Shown here: positions 43,244 to 53,189 of the stretch, in pieces | Numbering within the stretch: position 1 is the stretch's first letter | Layout: the number at the start of each line of letters is the position of its first letter | Source of the DNA: Bacillota bacterium | Lineage (GTDB): Bacteria; Bacillota; Clostridia; Peptostreptococcales; Anaerovoracaceae | Direction of reading: 5' to 3' | Assembly (NCBI GenBank): GCA_028724585.1 | Contig: JAQYCQ010000038.1 | Coordinates: 46,954-110,953, forward strand | DNA length: 64,000 nucleotides | The notes under the pieces: generated by a model | The model's input: only the letters and a program-made list of their open reading frames with translations | Databases searched by the model: none | What the model was told of the DNA's origin: nothing | Position numbers and translations under genes: made by a program

Positions 43244-44983
43244 ATGAGTATGGTAAATATCACAATAGATGGAAAAGCAGTACAGGTAGAGGAAGGCACT
43301 ACTGTCCTCGAAGCTGCTAAGTCAGCTGGCATCGATATCCCTACACTGTGCTATCTCAAGGGCGTTAACGAGATCGGCGCCTGCCGTATGTGCCTTGTAG
43401 AGATCAAGGGCGCTCGTGCCCTCCAGGCAGCCTGCGTATATCCTGTTGCCGAAGGCAACGAGATCTACACAGCTTCCCCTGCTGTAAGGAACGCTAGAAA
43501 AGCAAACCTCGAGCTCCTTCTTTCGAACCACAAGAAAGAGTGTCTTACTTGCGAAAGGAACAGAAACTGCGAGCTGCAGGCTCTTTCCGAGCAGATGAAC
43601 GTTAAGGAGATCCCTTACGAAGGCGAGATGTGCCAGGAACCTATCGATGATTCCTCACCTTCTATCGTAAGAGATCCTCAGAAGTGCGTATTATGCCGCC
43701 GCTGCGTAGGCGCGTGCACTAACCTTCAGGCAATTCACGTTATCGACGCTGTAAACAGAGGATTCAATACACTGATCGCTCCTGCGTTCGGCAAGCCTCT
43801 CGGCGAAGCTGCCTGCGTAAACTGCGGACAGTGCGTGATCTCATGTCCTGTAGGAGCGCTCACAGAGAAGAGCTCTATCAAGGATGTATGGAAGGCTGTA
43901 GAGGATCCGGACAAGGTAGTACTGGTTCAGACAGCTCCTGCTGTAAGAGCAGCCATCGGCGAAGAATTCGGAATGCCTATCGGCACTGCTGCTACAAGGC
44001 AGATGGTAGGCGCTCTCCTGCGCATGGGATTCGACAAGGTATTCGATACAGATACTTCAGCCGACCTGACTATCCTCGAAGAAGGAACAGAGCTCCTCAA
44101 CAGGATGCAGAACGGCGGTACTCTCCCTATGATCACTTCATGCAGCCCTGGCTGGATCAAGTTTGCTGAGCACTATTATCCAGACCTCCTTCCTAACCTC
44201 TCGTCATGCAAGTCACCGCACGAGATGTTCGGTGCGGTCCTCAAGACTTACTACGCTCAGGAAGCAGGCATCGACCCTAAGAAGATCGTCACTGTTTCCG
44301 TTATGCCTTGCACAGCCAAGAAGTTCGAGTGTCAGAGACCTGAACTCAGCAACAACGGTATGCAGGATGTAGACTACGTCCTCACTACTCGTGAGCTCGC
44401 CAAGATGATCAAGGAATGCGGTATCAACTTCGCTGAGTGCGACGGCGACTTCGAGCGTCCGTTCGGCGACGCTTCAGGTGCCGGCGTTATCTTCGGCGCT
44501 ACAGGCGGCGTTATGGAAGCGGCTCTCAGAACTGTTGCTGATATCCTCACTGGCGAAGACCTCAAGGACATCGAATACACTGACGTCAGAGGCGTACAGG
44601 GTGTCAAGGAAGCTGCTGTCGAGGTCAACGGCCAGACTATCAAGGTTGCTGTCGCTCACGGCCTCGGCAATGCCCGCAAGGTACTCGACAAGATCAGATC
44701 AGGCGAAGCTGACTGGCAGTTCATCGAGATCATGGCATGCCCGGGCGGCTGCGTAAACGGCGGCGGACAGCCTATCCAGCCTGCAAAGGTAAAGAACTGG
44801 ATCGACATCAGAGCAGAGAGAGCGAAGGCTATCTACAGCGAGGACAGAAACTCCAAGATCAGAAAGTCCCACAAGAACGAATCTGTCATGAAGGGTATCT
44901 ACGAAGGATATCTCGGCGAGCCGGGCAGCGAAAAGGCTCACGAACTCCTCCACACTACTTACACTCCGAGAGAGAGATTCTAA
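43244..44983 (+). CDS. hydA: [FeFe]-hydrogenase catalytic subunit HydA
   Basis: 579-aa catalytic subunit making H2. Domains: N-terminal [2Fe-2S] (CYLKGVNEIGACRMC), the His-ligated [4Fe-4S] motif (HKKECLTCERNRNC), two [4Fe-4S] (CVLCRRCVGAC, CVNCGQCVISC), then the H-cluster domain with L1 TSC300-SPGW, L2 MPC356-TAKK, L3 MAC499-PGGC503. L1 reads TSCSPGW rather than the textbook TSCCPGW, a variant seen in clostridial NAD-linked HydA. The small-subunit-like tail (YEGYLGEPGSEKAHELLH) is fused at the C-terminus. The [FeFe] maturases HydEFG are not in the window. Confidence 0.96.
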   Translation: MSMVNITIDGKAVQVEEGTTVLEAAKSAGIDIPTLCYLKGVNEIGACRMCLVEIKGARALQAACVYPVAEGNEIYTASPAVRNARKANLELLLSNHKKECLTCERNRNCELQALSEQMNVKEIPYEGEMCQEPIDDSSPSIVRDPQKCVLCRRCVGACTNLQAIHVIDAVNRGFNTLIAPAFGKPLGEAACVNCGQCVISCPVGALTEKSSIKDVWKAVEDPDKVVLVQTAPAVRAAIGEEFGMPIGTAATRQMVGALLRMGFDKVFDTDTSADLTILEEGTELLNRMQNGGTLPMITSCSPGWIKFAEHYYPDLLPNLSSCKSPHEMFGAVLKTYYAQEAGIDPKKIVTVSVMPCTAKKFECQRPELSNNGMQDVDYVLTTRELAKMIKECGINFAECDGDFERPFGDASGAGVIFGATGGVMEAALRTVADILTGEDLKDIEYTDVRGVQGVKEAAVEVNGQTIKVAVAHGLGNARKVLDKIRSGEADWQFIEIMACPGGCVNGGGQPIQPAKVKNWIDIRAERAKAIYSEDRNSKIRKSHKNESVMKGIYEGYLGEPGSEKAHELLHTTYTPRERF

Positions 44984-45044
44984 GCTCAGATCGAAAGTCT
45001 AGAGAATATAATATGGCTTCTGCCTTAAAAGGGCCGGAAGCGCT

Positions 45045-45080
45045 GGGGCGCCGCGGACAGAACCGCGGCGCTCCTTTTTT
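45045..45080 (+). terminator. Terminator of the hydrogenase operon
   Basis: GCGCCGCGG (45048-45056) pairs with CCGCGGCGC (45063-45071), then TCC and a T-run. Confidence 0.9.
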
Positions 45081-45200
45081 GCTGTTAAGTGGAAATGCAG
45101 GGCAGCCGGCGTCGCAAGCTGGCAGTGTTTAAAGCCCGTCTTTGTGGTATTATATCTCTATATATTTTTTTATCGAAACAGATAACCGAAAGGCAGAAAA

Positions 45201-46310
45201 ATGACGAAATTCATCAGCCCCCTTGCGGCAACCCTCGTGCCTTATGTGCCGGGCGAACAGCCGAAGGACAAGAAATACATAAAACTTAACACAAACGAGA
45301 ACCCTTATCCACCTTCGCCGAAGGTAAAGGCAGCTATCGAATCCGAGCTGGAGAACCTCAGGCTCTATCCGGATCCTGACGCGGAAAAGCCGCGCGAAGC
45401 AGCGGCGGAATATTTCAATAAGGTGCTCGGTCTCACCGGCGGCGACGCTCTTACTAAGAAGAACATCTTCATGGGCAACGGATCCGACGAGATCCTGGCC
45501 CTCCTCTGCCCGGCTTTCTTCTCCGGCAGCAAGGTGGCATTCCCGGACATCACTTATACTTTCTATCCGGTCATAGCCTCCCTCTTCGAGGTGCCGTGCG
45601 TGAACATTCCGCTCAGGGACGACTTTACTCTCGATCAGGATGCCGTCAAGAATCTCCCGGACGATGTGGCAGGCATGTTCCTCTGCAACCCTAATGCGCC
45701 GACGGGAGCCGCCATCTCTCTCGACGAGATAAAGGCTATCCTCGAAGCCGACGCGGACAAGCTGATCGTAGTGGACGAAGCTTACGTGGATTTCGGCGCT
45801 GAGACTGCTGTCGGACTGGTAAATAAATACGATAATCTCCTGGTAGTGCAGACCCTCTCCAAGTCGCGCCAGCTGGCGGGCATCAGGTGCGGTCTGGCCA
45901 TCGCCAGCGAGGAACTGATCGGCGTGCTCGATACGGTCAAGAACACCTTCAACTCATACACGCTCGACAGGCTGGGAAATGCTGCGGCATGCGCTGCTTT
46001 CGCCGATGTCGAGTATTTCGACGAGACCAGGAAGAAGATCGCTGATACGCGCGACAAGGTTTCGGCTCAGCTGTCGGAGCTGGGATGGGATGTCATCCCT
46101 TCCAAGTCGAACTTCATCTTCGCGCAGCCTCCTGCCGGTTCCGCCACAGCGGAGGAATTCTTCCACGAGCTCCGCGGCAAGGGCATCCTGGTGAGGTATT
46201 TCGCCAAGCCTCGCATCAACAATCGCCTGAGGATCACTATCGGAACACCGGAGGATATGGAGACATTTGTTGGCGCGGTCAAGGAAATGATGGCGGAGCA
46301 CGCAAAATAA
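45201..46310 (+). CDS. hisC: Histidinol-phosphate aminotransferase
   Basis: 369-aa fold-type I PLP enzyme of the HisC group. Landmarks are KLNTNENPYPPSPKV at the N-terminus, LRLYPDPDAEKPREAAAEYF, GNGSDEILALL, CNPNAPTGAAIS, VDEAYVDFG and the PLP lysine in QTLSKSRQLAGIR, ending with RINNRLRITIGTPEDM. It normally converts imidazole-acetol phosphate to histidinol phosphate but can also act on aromatic acids. It is away from other his genes, so a broader role is possible. It is 72 bases upstream of uvrC. Confidence 0.9.
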   Translation: MTKFISPLAATLVPYVPGEQPKDKKYIKLNTNENPYPPSPKVKAAIESELENLRLYPDPDAEKPREAAAEYFNKVLGLTGGDALTKKNIFMGNGSDEILALLCPAFFSGSKVAFPDITYTFYPVIASLFEVPCVNIPLRDDFTLDQDAVKNLPDDVAGMFLCNPNAPTGAAISLDEIKAILEADADKLIVVDEAYVDFGAETAVGLVNKYDNLLVVQTLSKSRQLAGIRCGLAIASEELIGVLDTVKNTFNSYTLDRLGNAAACAAFADVEYFDETRKKIADTRDKVSAQLSELGWDVIPSKSNFIFAQPPAGSATAEEFFHELRGKGILVRYFAKPRINNRLRITIGTPEDMETFVGAVKEMMAEHAK

Positions 46311-46381
46311 AAGGTGGCACAAGAGGTGGCACGCGTCGCCCGCAGGCGTGGGCCCTATGATCTGTTTTTCAGGAGGGTAAT

Positions 46382-48238
46382 ATGTTTGACATAGAAAAGA
46401 ACATAAAACGACTGCCGGAAAAGCCAGGAGTTTACCTGCACAGGGATAAGCTCGGCCACGTCATCTACGTCGGCAAAGCAGTAAACCTGAAGAACAGAGT
46501 CACCCAGTACTTCAGGTCGCAGACCAACATGCCCGCGAAAGTAAGGGCAATGGTATCGCACATCGAGGAATTCGAGTACATCACGACCGACTCCGAGTAC
46601 GAGGCTCTTATCCTGGAGTGCAACCTCATCAAAAAATACCAGCCCAAGTACAACGTGCTCCTGCGGGACGACAAAACTTATCCATATATAAAGGTGACGC
46701 TCGCCGACGACTACCCGAGAGTGGTCAAGACACGCAGAGTCATAGACGACGGAGCGGAGTATTTCGGGCCTTACAGCGATGTGGGCGCGGTCAACGAGAC
46801 CATAGACCTGCTCAACAGCGAGTACCAGCTCAAAAGATGCTCGTCCAGGGTCTTTCCGCCCGGCTTCAGGCCATGCCTCAACTACCATATCGATCAGTGC
46901 AGGGGTATCTGCACCGGCAGCGTCAGCAGGGAAGAATACAGGAAAGCCATCGACGACGTGCTCTACTTCCTCAAGGGCCACAACAAGAAGATGATAGACA
47001 TGCTGACCCAGCGCATGCAGGAATGCAGCAAGGAACTCAACTTCGAGAGGGCGGCCGAGTACCGCGACAAGATCAGAGCCGTCAAGGCTATAGGCGAGAA
47101 GCAAAAGGTGGTGCTGGGCGGCGAGCAGGACATGGATATAATCCACTCGGCCAAGAGCAAAAAGGGCTATCATATCGTCCTTTTCTACGTCAGGAACGGC
47201 AAGCTCTCCGGGCGCGACAGCTTCCATATGGAAGCCTCAGAGGACGATGAGCGCGCCGAGATCATCGAGGCCTTCATGAAGCAGTATTACACGCCGGATA
47301 TGATGATACCAAAGGAGATAATCACCGAGACACCGCTGCCCGACACGGTCGTGCTGGAGAAATGGCTCACCGAGATGCGGGGCGCCCACGTCAAGGTCTA
47401 TGTGCCTCAGAAGGGCGACAAGCGCAAGCTGCTGGAGATGACCAGGCGCGACGTGCTCCAGATGATGACCATGCTGGACGAACGGGTAACCCAGAGGGAA
47501 GAGCGCCGCAACATAGTCAGTGAGGAGCTGGCCTCGGTCTTCGGCAAGCGTACGATGAAGGACGAGACCGGCGCCGAGGTCCCGGTCAAGTGGCGGATAG
47601 AATCCTACGATATCTCTAACATCAACGGCGTGGATTCGGTGGGCGGCATGGTGGTCTTCGAGGACGGAAAGCCTCAGCGCCGTGACTATAGGAAATTCAA
47701 GATCCGTACCGTCGAGGGTGCCGACGACTACTCCAGCATGCAGGAGGTCATCTACAGGCGCTTCAGGCGCGCTGAGAAGGGCGATCCCGGCTTTTCCAGA
47801 CGTCCGGACATAATCTTCGTGGACGGCGGCCTCGGCCACGTACACGCGGTCAACGAGATCCTGGACGCCATGGGCGAAAACATCACCGTAGCCGGCATGG
47901 TAAAGGACGACAAGCACAGGACCCGCGGTCTCATAGTCGATGAAGAGGAGCTGGACCTCAAGTCCAGGCCGGTCCTCTTCAGGTATGTGACGACCATACA
48001 GGACGAGGTGCACAGGTTCGCCATCGGCTATCATCATAATCTCAGGAACAAGTCCATGCAGAAATCTGTCCTGGACGAAGTCCCGGGCATAGGCCCCGCG
48101 CGCAAAAAAGCCCTGCTCTCCGAGTTCGGCAGCATAGACAAGATGAAACAGGCAAGCGTAGACGAGCTGGCTCAGGTAGACGGCATGAACACCCCGGCGG
48201 CGGAAGAGCTCTACAAATTCCTGTCAGAACTCGGCTGA
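46382..48238 (+). CDS. uvrC: Excinuclease ABC subunit C
   Basis: Makes the dual incisions in nucleotide excision repair with UvrAB. The 618-aa protein has the N-terminal GIY-YIG domain (LPEKPGVYLHRDKLGHVIYV), a UVR motif (QECSKELNFERAAEYRDKI), the RNase H-like 5'-incision domain (RIESYDISNINGVDSVGGMV) and a C-terminal (HhH)2 (LDEVPGIGPARKKALLSEFG). CAGGAGG precedes the ATG. The length is normal. Confidence 0.97.
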   Translation: MFDIEKNIKRLPEKPGVYLHRDKLGHVIYVGKAVNLKNRVTQYFRSQTNMPAKVRAMVSHIEEFEYITTDSEYEALILECNLIKKYQPKYNVLLRDDKTYPYIKVTLADDYPRVVKTRRVIDDGAEYFGPYSDVGAVNETIDLLNSEYQLKRCSSRVFPPGFRPCLNYHIDQCRGICTGSVSREEYRKAIDDVLYFLKGHNKKMIDMLTQRMQECSKELNFERAAEYRDKIRAVKAIGEKQKVVLGGEQDMDIIHSAKSKKGYHIVLFYVRNGKLSGRDSFHMEASEDDERAEIIEAFMKQYYTPDMMIPKEIITETPLPDTVVLEKWLTEMRGAHVKVYVPQKGDKRKLLEMTRRDVLQMMTMLDERVTQREERRNIVSEELASVFGKRTMKDETGAEVPVKWRIESYDISNINGVDSVGGMVVFEDGKPQRRDYRKFKIRTVEGADDYSSMQEVIYRRFRRAEKGDPGFSRRPDIIFVDGGLGHVHAVNEILDAMGENITVAGMVKDDKHRTRGLIVDEEELDLKSRPVLFRYVTTIQDEVHRFAIGYHHNLRNKSMQKSVLDEVPGIGPARKKALLSEFGSIDKMKQASVDELAQVDGMNTPAAEELYKFLSELG

Positions 48239-48240
48239 CC

Positions 48241-48380
48241 TGGCGACAGCTCCGCTGACCTTGCTTACGCCGCTTCCCGCGAAAGCGCCGTGCAGGTTCG
48301 CATGAAAATCCCGGAAGGAGCCGCGGTGTCCGTGAGACTGGCCGCGCGCGTCAGCGCCCTGTCGACGGAGTCGACGCAGG
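48241..48380. repeat. Mosaic of dispersed intergenic repeats after uvrC
   Basis: CAGC-TCC-GCTG with TTGCTTACGCC is the inverted form of the 26742/32104 hairpin. ATGAAAATCCCGG plus GCGGTGTCCG (48301-48333) repeats 19684-19717. GTCGAC-GGA-GTCGAC (48361-48375) is another compensated GGA-loop hairpin. Confidence 0.65.
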
Positions 48381-48488
48381 ACACATGATTCATAGCATAA
48401 TTGGCGGAGGGCGTTGACCCGGAGCCGGCTTATCATGTATAATCAGAGAAATCCAGAGCAAGATGACATACCGAAAGGAGAGTAAGTC

Positions 48489-48776
48489 ATGGCAGACGAT
48501 AAGAAGAAGAACACTCCGGTACCTGAAGAGGACGAAGCTGATTACATAACACTCGAATTTGACGACGGTCAGCAGGAAGAGTGCGAGATACTGGGAGTTT
48601 TCGACTGTGACGGCAAAGAATACATGGCCCTCCTGCCTGACAACGGCAGCGGCGACGTATATTTATATAGGTACAGAGAGATCAACGACGAAGGCGAGTT
48701 CGAGATAAACGACATCGAGGACGACGCGGAGTTCGAGAGAGTCGCTGACGAGTTCGACAGGCTTGCTATAGACTAA
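48489..48776 (+). CDS. DUF1292 family protein
   Basis: 95-aa highly acidic protein of the YrzB-like DUF1292 family: ITLEFDDGQQEECEILGVF, FDCDGKEYMALLPD, YLYRYREINDEGEFEI. The function is unknown; in bacilli a homologue is encoded with yrrK-yrzL. Here it is a single gene with AAGGAGA before the ATG and a strong terminator after it. Confidence 0.88.
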   Translation: MADDKKKNTPVPEEDEADYITLEFDDGQQEECEILGVFDCDGKEYMALLPDNGSGDVYLYRYREINDEGEFEINDIEDDAEFERVADEFDRLAID

Positions 48777-48800
48777 AAAACACATAAAAGCGGAAATTCC

Positions 48801-48829
48801 GGCGGAGATCAAAAGTCTCCGCCTTTTTT
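48801..48829 (+). terminator. Terminator after DUF1292 gene
   Basis: GGCGGAGA (48801-48808) pairs with TCTCCGCC (48816-48823), then six Ts. Confidence 0.9.
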
Positions 48830-48849
48830 ACAAGAAGGAAAAGCTTCAG

Positions 48850-50421
48850 ATGATCATAGAAAACAACGACAAAGAGATAAAAGAACTGGTCGAAGAACCC
48901 GTGACTGCCGGCGTCATAGCCCACTTCGACGAGATCTGCTACGTCCCCCACAGCTCGGGACACGAAAAAGAGCTGGCAGAGAGGCTGAGAGCCTTTCTGG
49001 AAAAGGCCGGCTGCACTACCAAGATGGATGCCTCCGGCAACGTATCGGCGGCCCTTCCGGCGTCACCGGGCTTCGAAGACGCCCCTGTGCTCATGTTCCA
49101 GGGACATCTGGACATGGTATGCGCTGTAGGCGACGGCAGCGGCTACGATCCGGTCAGTGATCCGATAGAGCTGCTGGCGGGCAGGGACGCAGACGGTACG
49201 CCGATCCTGCATACATCCGGACGCTCTTCGCTGGGCGCGGACGACGGGATAGGCGTCGCTTCCTTCCTCTGGCTGTTCGACAGCGATGGCAGGGGCGGCA
49301 TCAGAGCAGGAAAACACGGTCCTCTGAGAGTGCTGATGACAGTGCGGGAGGAACAGGGCCTCCACGGAGCGGAGGACACGCGTAAATCTCTCTTCGACGA
49401 TGTGGATTTCATCGTAAACGTGGACGGCTTCACGGTCGGCAGGTTCATCATAGCCAGCGCCGGCGGCAGGCGCGAGGTGTTCGAGAGCCCTTCGGAGACG
49501 GTTCCGGTCCAGTCCATAGTCGGCGGAGCACCTAAGCAGAGAGATGCCTTCCAGATAAAGATCAGGGGTCTCCTGGGCGGCCATTCAGGCTTCGACATCG
49601 ACAAGAAGAGGATAAACGGCGCGGCCTTCATCTGCAGGCTGCTGGCTGACATCAGGGACGCCGGCGTGGATTACGCGCTCTGCTCGGTGGATTCGGGCGT
49701 GGCCCACAACGTCATCCCGCCTTCGGCAGACGCCGTGATCGCCTTTGACAGGGCTCAGGAAGAGCTTGTAAGGGAAATCGCCCACAGGACTCTCGAAGAA
49801 GCCAAAGCCGAGAATTCAGAGGACGAGGGCAGCTTCGAGCTCATAGAAGTCCCGGTTCCGGCGAAAGCTGTCAGCGACGAGATCCGCGACGCCTTCCTGG
49901 ATTTCGTGAACACGACAACAATAGGCGTTTACAAGTATATGGAGCATTTCCCTGACATCGTGGATACTTCCTGCAACCTGGGCAGGATCTGGGCTGACGC
50001 CGAGAAGGAGAAGGCTCACGTGATGTACTTTGAGCGTTCCATCGACAGAAAGGCACACGATGAACTGATCAGGGAGCACGCTTCCGCCGCCGCCAGAAAC
50101 GGCTTCAAGCTTATAGAGCGAGACGAGTATGTGGCATGGGAATTCACGGGCGAGAATCCGCTCCTGGACGCAGCCGCGGCAGCCTACAAAGATGCCACCG
50201 GCAGAGAAGCCGAGCCTTACGCGGTCCACATAGGCATAGAGCCGTCGGTGTTCTACGGTGACAACCCTAAGATGTACATGCTGAGCAGCGGCACCAACGT
50301 CCACGACCCTCACACGGTAAACGAGCGCTGCGACATCGAGACTATAGCTCCCTTTGCCAACACGCTCATGGGCATAACAGAGCGCGTGGCCGACATGAAA
50401 AAAGCAGATATAAGGAAATAA
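48850..50421 (+). CDS. pepD: Aminoacyl-histidine dipeptidase (PepD, M20 family)
   Basis: 523-aa zinc dipeptidase with broad Xaa-His and other dipeptide specificity. Metal-site motifs are MFQGHLDMVCAVG (His and following Asp), SLGADDGIGVA, TVREEQGLHGAEDT (the catalytic and metal Glu pair), and a closing GIEPSVF with SSGTNVHDPHTVNERC giving the last His. The lid domain sits between (LGGHSGFDIDKKRINGA). Would supply amino acids from imported peptides. An AGAAGGAAA ribosome site precedes the ATG. The gene starts about 20 bases after the preceding terminator. Confidence 0.93.
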   Translation: MIIENNDKEIKELVEEPVTAGVIAHFDEICYVPHSSGHEKELAERLRAFLEKAGCTTKMDASGNVSAALPASPGFEDAPVLMFQGHLDMVCAVGDGSGYDPVSDPIELLAGRDADGTPILHTSGRSSLGADDGIGVASFLWLFDSDGRGGIRAGKHGPLRVLMTVREEQGLHGAEDTRKSLFDDVDFIVNVDGFTVGRFIIASAGGRREVFESPSETVPVQSIVGGAPKQRDAFQIKIRGLLGGHSGFDIDKKRINGAAFICRLLADIRDAGVDYALCSVDSGVAHNVIPPSADAVIAFDRAQEELVREIAHRTLEEAKAENSEDEGSFELIEVPVPAKAVSDEIRDAFLDFVNTTTIGVYKYMEHFPDIVDTSCNLGRIWADAEKEKAHVMYFERSIDRKAHDELIREHASAAARNGFKLIERDEYVAWEFTGENPLLDAAAAAYKDATGREAEPYAVHIGIEPSVFYGDNPKMYMLSSGTNVHDPHTVNERCDIETIAPFANTLMGITERVADMKKADIRK

Positions 50422-50552
50422 AAAGGGCGGGGCGCGCGGCTCCGCAGACCTGCCGCCGCGCGCCTTCCGACCGCTGCGCGGACATTGCTGACGCTGCGGT
50501 CCGGCCCGGGCACACTGCCGCCAGCCGCGCCGCGCCCGGCCCGGACTCCGCC

Positions 50553-50602
50553 AAAAAAACGGAAACGGGCTGCCGGAGAAAAAGGACTTCTCCGACAGCC
50601 CG
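50553..50602 (-). terminator. Terminator after the cold shock gene (minus strand)
   Basis: CGGGCTG-CGGAGAA stem: plus-strand 50566-50580 pairs with 50588-50602 with one mismatch. The T-run for minus-strand transcripts corresponds to the seven A at 50553-50559. Confidence 0.85.
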
Positions 50603-50638
50603 TAAATGACGATGATTTTTATCAGATATATTTGCGTA

Positions 50639-50854
50639 TTACTCTACGACTTTTACATTGACAGCTCTGAGCTTGTCAGTGTTCTTTGGATCAGGCTCAA
50701 CGTCGAAAGTAACCTTCTGGCCTTCGTTAAGAGTCTTGAAGCCGTCAGCTATGATAGCTGAGAAATGTACGAATACGTCGTCTCCGCCTTCGTCGTCAGC
50801 GAGAAAACCATATCCTTTGTCAGGATTAAACCATTTTACTGTCCCGTTCTTCAT
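50639..50854 (-). CDS. Cold shock protein (CSD)
   Basis: 71-aa single-stranded nucleic-acid-binding protein: [20 protein letters not shown] (RNP1), DVFVHFSAI (RNP2), and a C-terminal [20 protein letters not shown]. It acts as an RNA chaperone. The start at 50854 is chosen because GGGAGGG lies five bases upstream; an in-frame ATG at 50932 adds 26 unrelated residues. It is monocistronic. Confidence 0.95.
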   Translation of the reverse strand: MKNGTVKWFNPDKGYGFLADDEGGDDVFVHFSAIIADGFKTLNEGQKVTFDVEPDPKNTDKLRAVNVKVVE

Positions 50855-51262
50855 CGGTACCCTCCCGGTAAAAATACATATAATAACCGCACACTTAAAA
50901 ATCATAATCCCAAACAAATCAAACGAACACACAATCGTTCGACATTACGATTCCATCAGTATAATACAAAAAAACAATTGCTGTCAATGATTTGGGATAA
51001 TTCCACAAATTTAATTTTACCTCATGTTCACAAAAAATAATGAAGTGTACGGATGCTTTGAAAAGGCGGGCGGAGCCCTTGGTGTCCGCAGGATGGTGAC
51101 TTTGTAAAATTGCCTTTAATTTTTTGCGTAAAGGCGCGCGGCGGCTGTAAAATATTGAATTACGTATACATTAGAGTTATAATAATAAGCTGAATTGATT
51201 AAATCAGATTGTAATCCGTCATATATATACTAACCGGACGGATGTCAGGGGAGAATGTAAAA
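50855..51262. other. Divergent intergenic region between csp and typA
   Basis: AT-rich. It contains the csp upstream region (leader sequence with no recognised cold-shock box), a short repeat fragment GGTGTCCGCAGGATG near 51080 related to 19710 and 48326, and the typA promoter at 51155-51183. Confidence 0.5.
51155..51183 (+). promoter_or_regulatory. Promoter for typA
   Basis: TTGAAT (51155-51160), 17-base spacer, TATAAT (51178-51183). Confidence 0.7.
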
Positions 51263-53113
51263 TTGGTTAACGAAAAACTCAGAAATGTCGCGATCATCGC
51301 CCATGTCGACCATGGCAAGACGACGCTCGTAGACCAGATGCTGAAGCAGAGCGGTGTTTACCGCGAGAACCAGCAGGTTGTCGAGAGAGTCATGGATTCC
51401 AACGACCTGGAGCGTGAGAGAGGCATTACTATACTTGCTAAGAACACAGCTGTTACCTATAACGACGTTAAGATCAACATAGTCGACACTCCGGGACACG
51501 CTGACTTCGGCGGCGAGGTAGAGCGTATCCTCAAGATGGTAAACGGTGTTATCCTGCTGGTAGACGCGGCAGAGGGCCCTATGCCTCAGACGAGGTTCGT
51601 GCTCTCCAAGGCGCTGGAGCTGGGTCACCCGGTCATCATCGTCATCAACAAGATAGACAGGCCGGACAGGCGCATAAACGAAGTAGTGGACGAAGTCCTC
51701 GAGCTCTTCATGGACCTCAACGCTACAGAGGATCAGCTGGATTCGCCTATCCTTTACTGCTCAGCAAGGGACGGCATCTCTTCTAAGGACATGGATGAGC
51801 CGGGCACAGACCTCAAGCCGCTGTTCGACACTATCCTGGAGCATATCCCTGCGCCGGAGGCAAATGTAGACGAGCCTTTCCAGATGCTCGTTTCGTCACT
51901 GGACTACAACGAGTTCGTCGGAAGGATAGCCATCGGCCGTATCGAGAGGGGTACGCTGAAGCAGAACCAGGAGATCGCTGTCTGCAACTACCACAGCGAG
52001 GACAAGGGCGCTTCCAGAAAGGCCAAGGCTACTGCTCTCTACGAGTTCGACGGCCTGAACAGGATCAGCTGCTCTGAAGCTTACGCTGGCAACATCATCG
52101 CTCTTTCCGGTATCAGCGATATCACCATCGGCGATACCATCTGCGATCCGGAGCACGTAGAGCCGCTCCACTTCGTGAAGATCTCGGAGCCTACGGTAGA
52201 GATGACATTCTGCGTAAACGATTCGCCGTTCGCGGGCCGCGAGGGCAAATACGTCACTTCCAGGAACCTGCGCGACAGGCTTCAGCTGGAGACTTTAAAG
52301 GACGTTTCGCTCAGGGTCAGCGAGACTGATACTACTGACGCTTTCATAGTTGCCGGCAGAGGCGAGATGCATCTTTCCATCCTTATGGAGACTATGCGCA
52401 GAGAGGGTTACGAATTCGCTGTGTCGCCTCCTCGTGTACTTACAAAGAAGGTAGACGGCGTGCTGCAGGAGCCTGTAGAGAGGCTGGTTGCGGACGTGCC
52501 TGAGGGTTCGGTCGGCTCGGTCATCGAGAAGCTGGGCCAGCGCAAGGCGGACCTCATCCAGATGACGCCTGTCGGAAACCGTATGAAGCTGGAATTCCTC
52601 GTTCCGTCCAGAGGCCTGTTCGGCTACAGGAACGAGTTCATGACCGACACCAGAGGTGAAGGTATCATGGCTTCTACATTCGAGAAGTATGCTCCGTTTA
52701 AGGGTGATATTGCCCGCCGTACAAACGGAAGCCTGGTGGCATTCGAGACCGGCGAGTGCGCTGCGTACGGGCTTTTCAACGCCCAGGACAGAGGTGCCCT
52801 CTTCGTATCACCTGGAGTCAAGGTCTACGAAGGCATGGTAGTCGGCGTTTCCCCTAAGCAGGGCGACATAGACGTCAACGTATGCAAGAAAAAGAATCTT
52901 ACCAATATGCGTGCGGCAGGAAGCGAAGAAGCGCTCCGCCTCGTTCCGCCTAGACAGATGTCACTCGAGCAGTGCATAGAGTTCCTGGCTGACGATGAGC
53001 TTCTGGAGATAACTCCGGAGAGCCTGCGCATAAGGAAATCAATACTCGGCAAGCAGGATCGCGCTAAGAGCAGAGCGGCCCAGGCGAGACTGAGAAATCA
53101 GCAGGGAAATTAA
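51263..53113 (+). CDS. typA: Ribosome-associated translational GTPase TypA/BipA
   Basis: 616-aa GTPase that binds 70S ribosomes and helps 50S assembly under stress and cold. G motifs are [10 protein letters not shown] (G1), [14 protein letters not shown] (G3), and NKIDRPDRR (G4). EF-G-like domains follow, with a C-terminal TypA-specific domain ([37 protein letters not shown]). The TTG at 51263 has AGGGGAG nine bases upstream and gives the family's [18 protein letters not shown] start. The ATG at 51242 lacks a ribosome site. Confidence 0.95.
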   Translation: MVNEKLRNVAIIAHVDHGKTTLVDQMLKQSGVYRENQQVVERVMDSNDLERERGITILAKNTAVTYNDVKINIVDTPGHADFGGEVERILKMVNGVILLVDAAEGPMPQTRFVLSKALELGHPVIIVINKIDRPDRRINEVVDEVLELFMDLNATEDQLDSPILYCSARDGISSKDMDEPGTDLKPLFDTILEHIPAPEANVDEPFQMLVSSLDYNEFVGRIAIGRIERGTLKQNQEIAVCNYHSEDKGASRKAKATALYEFDGLNRISCSEAYAGNIIALSGISDITIGDTICDPEHVEPLHFVKISEPTVEMTFCVNDSPFAGREGKYVTSRNLRDRLQLETLKDVSLRVSETDTTDAFIVAGRGEMHLSILMETMRREGYEFAVSPPRVLTKKVDGVLQEPVERLVADVPEGSVGSVIEKLGQRKADLIQMTPVGNRMKLEFLVPSRGLFGYRNEFMTDTRGEGIMASTFEKYAPFKGDIARRTNGSLVAFETGECAAYGLFNAQDRGALFVSPGVKVYEGMVVGVSPKQGDIDVNVCKKKNLTNMRAAGSEEALRLVPPRQMSLEQCIEFLADDELLEITPESLRIRKSILGKQDRAKSRAAQARLRNQQGN

Positions 53114-53189
53114 AGGCTGAAGGAACTGCGGCGCTCGGCAGGGCGAGCCGGGGAAAATACGGCGAACCTGCTGAAAGGAGACGACAGAT

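Noticed and set aside
51242..51262. ATG at 51242 as the typA start
   Set aside because: The AGGGGAG ribosome site lies downstream of this ATG and fits the TTG at 51263.
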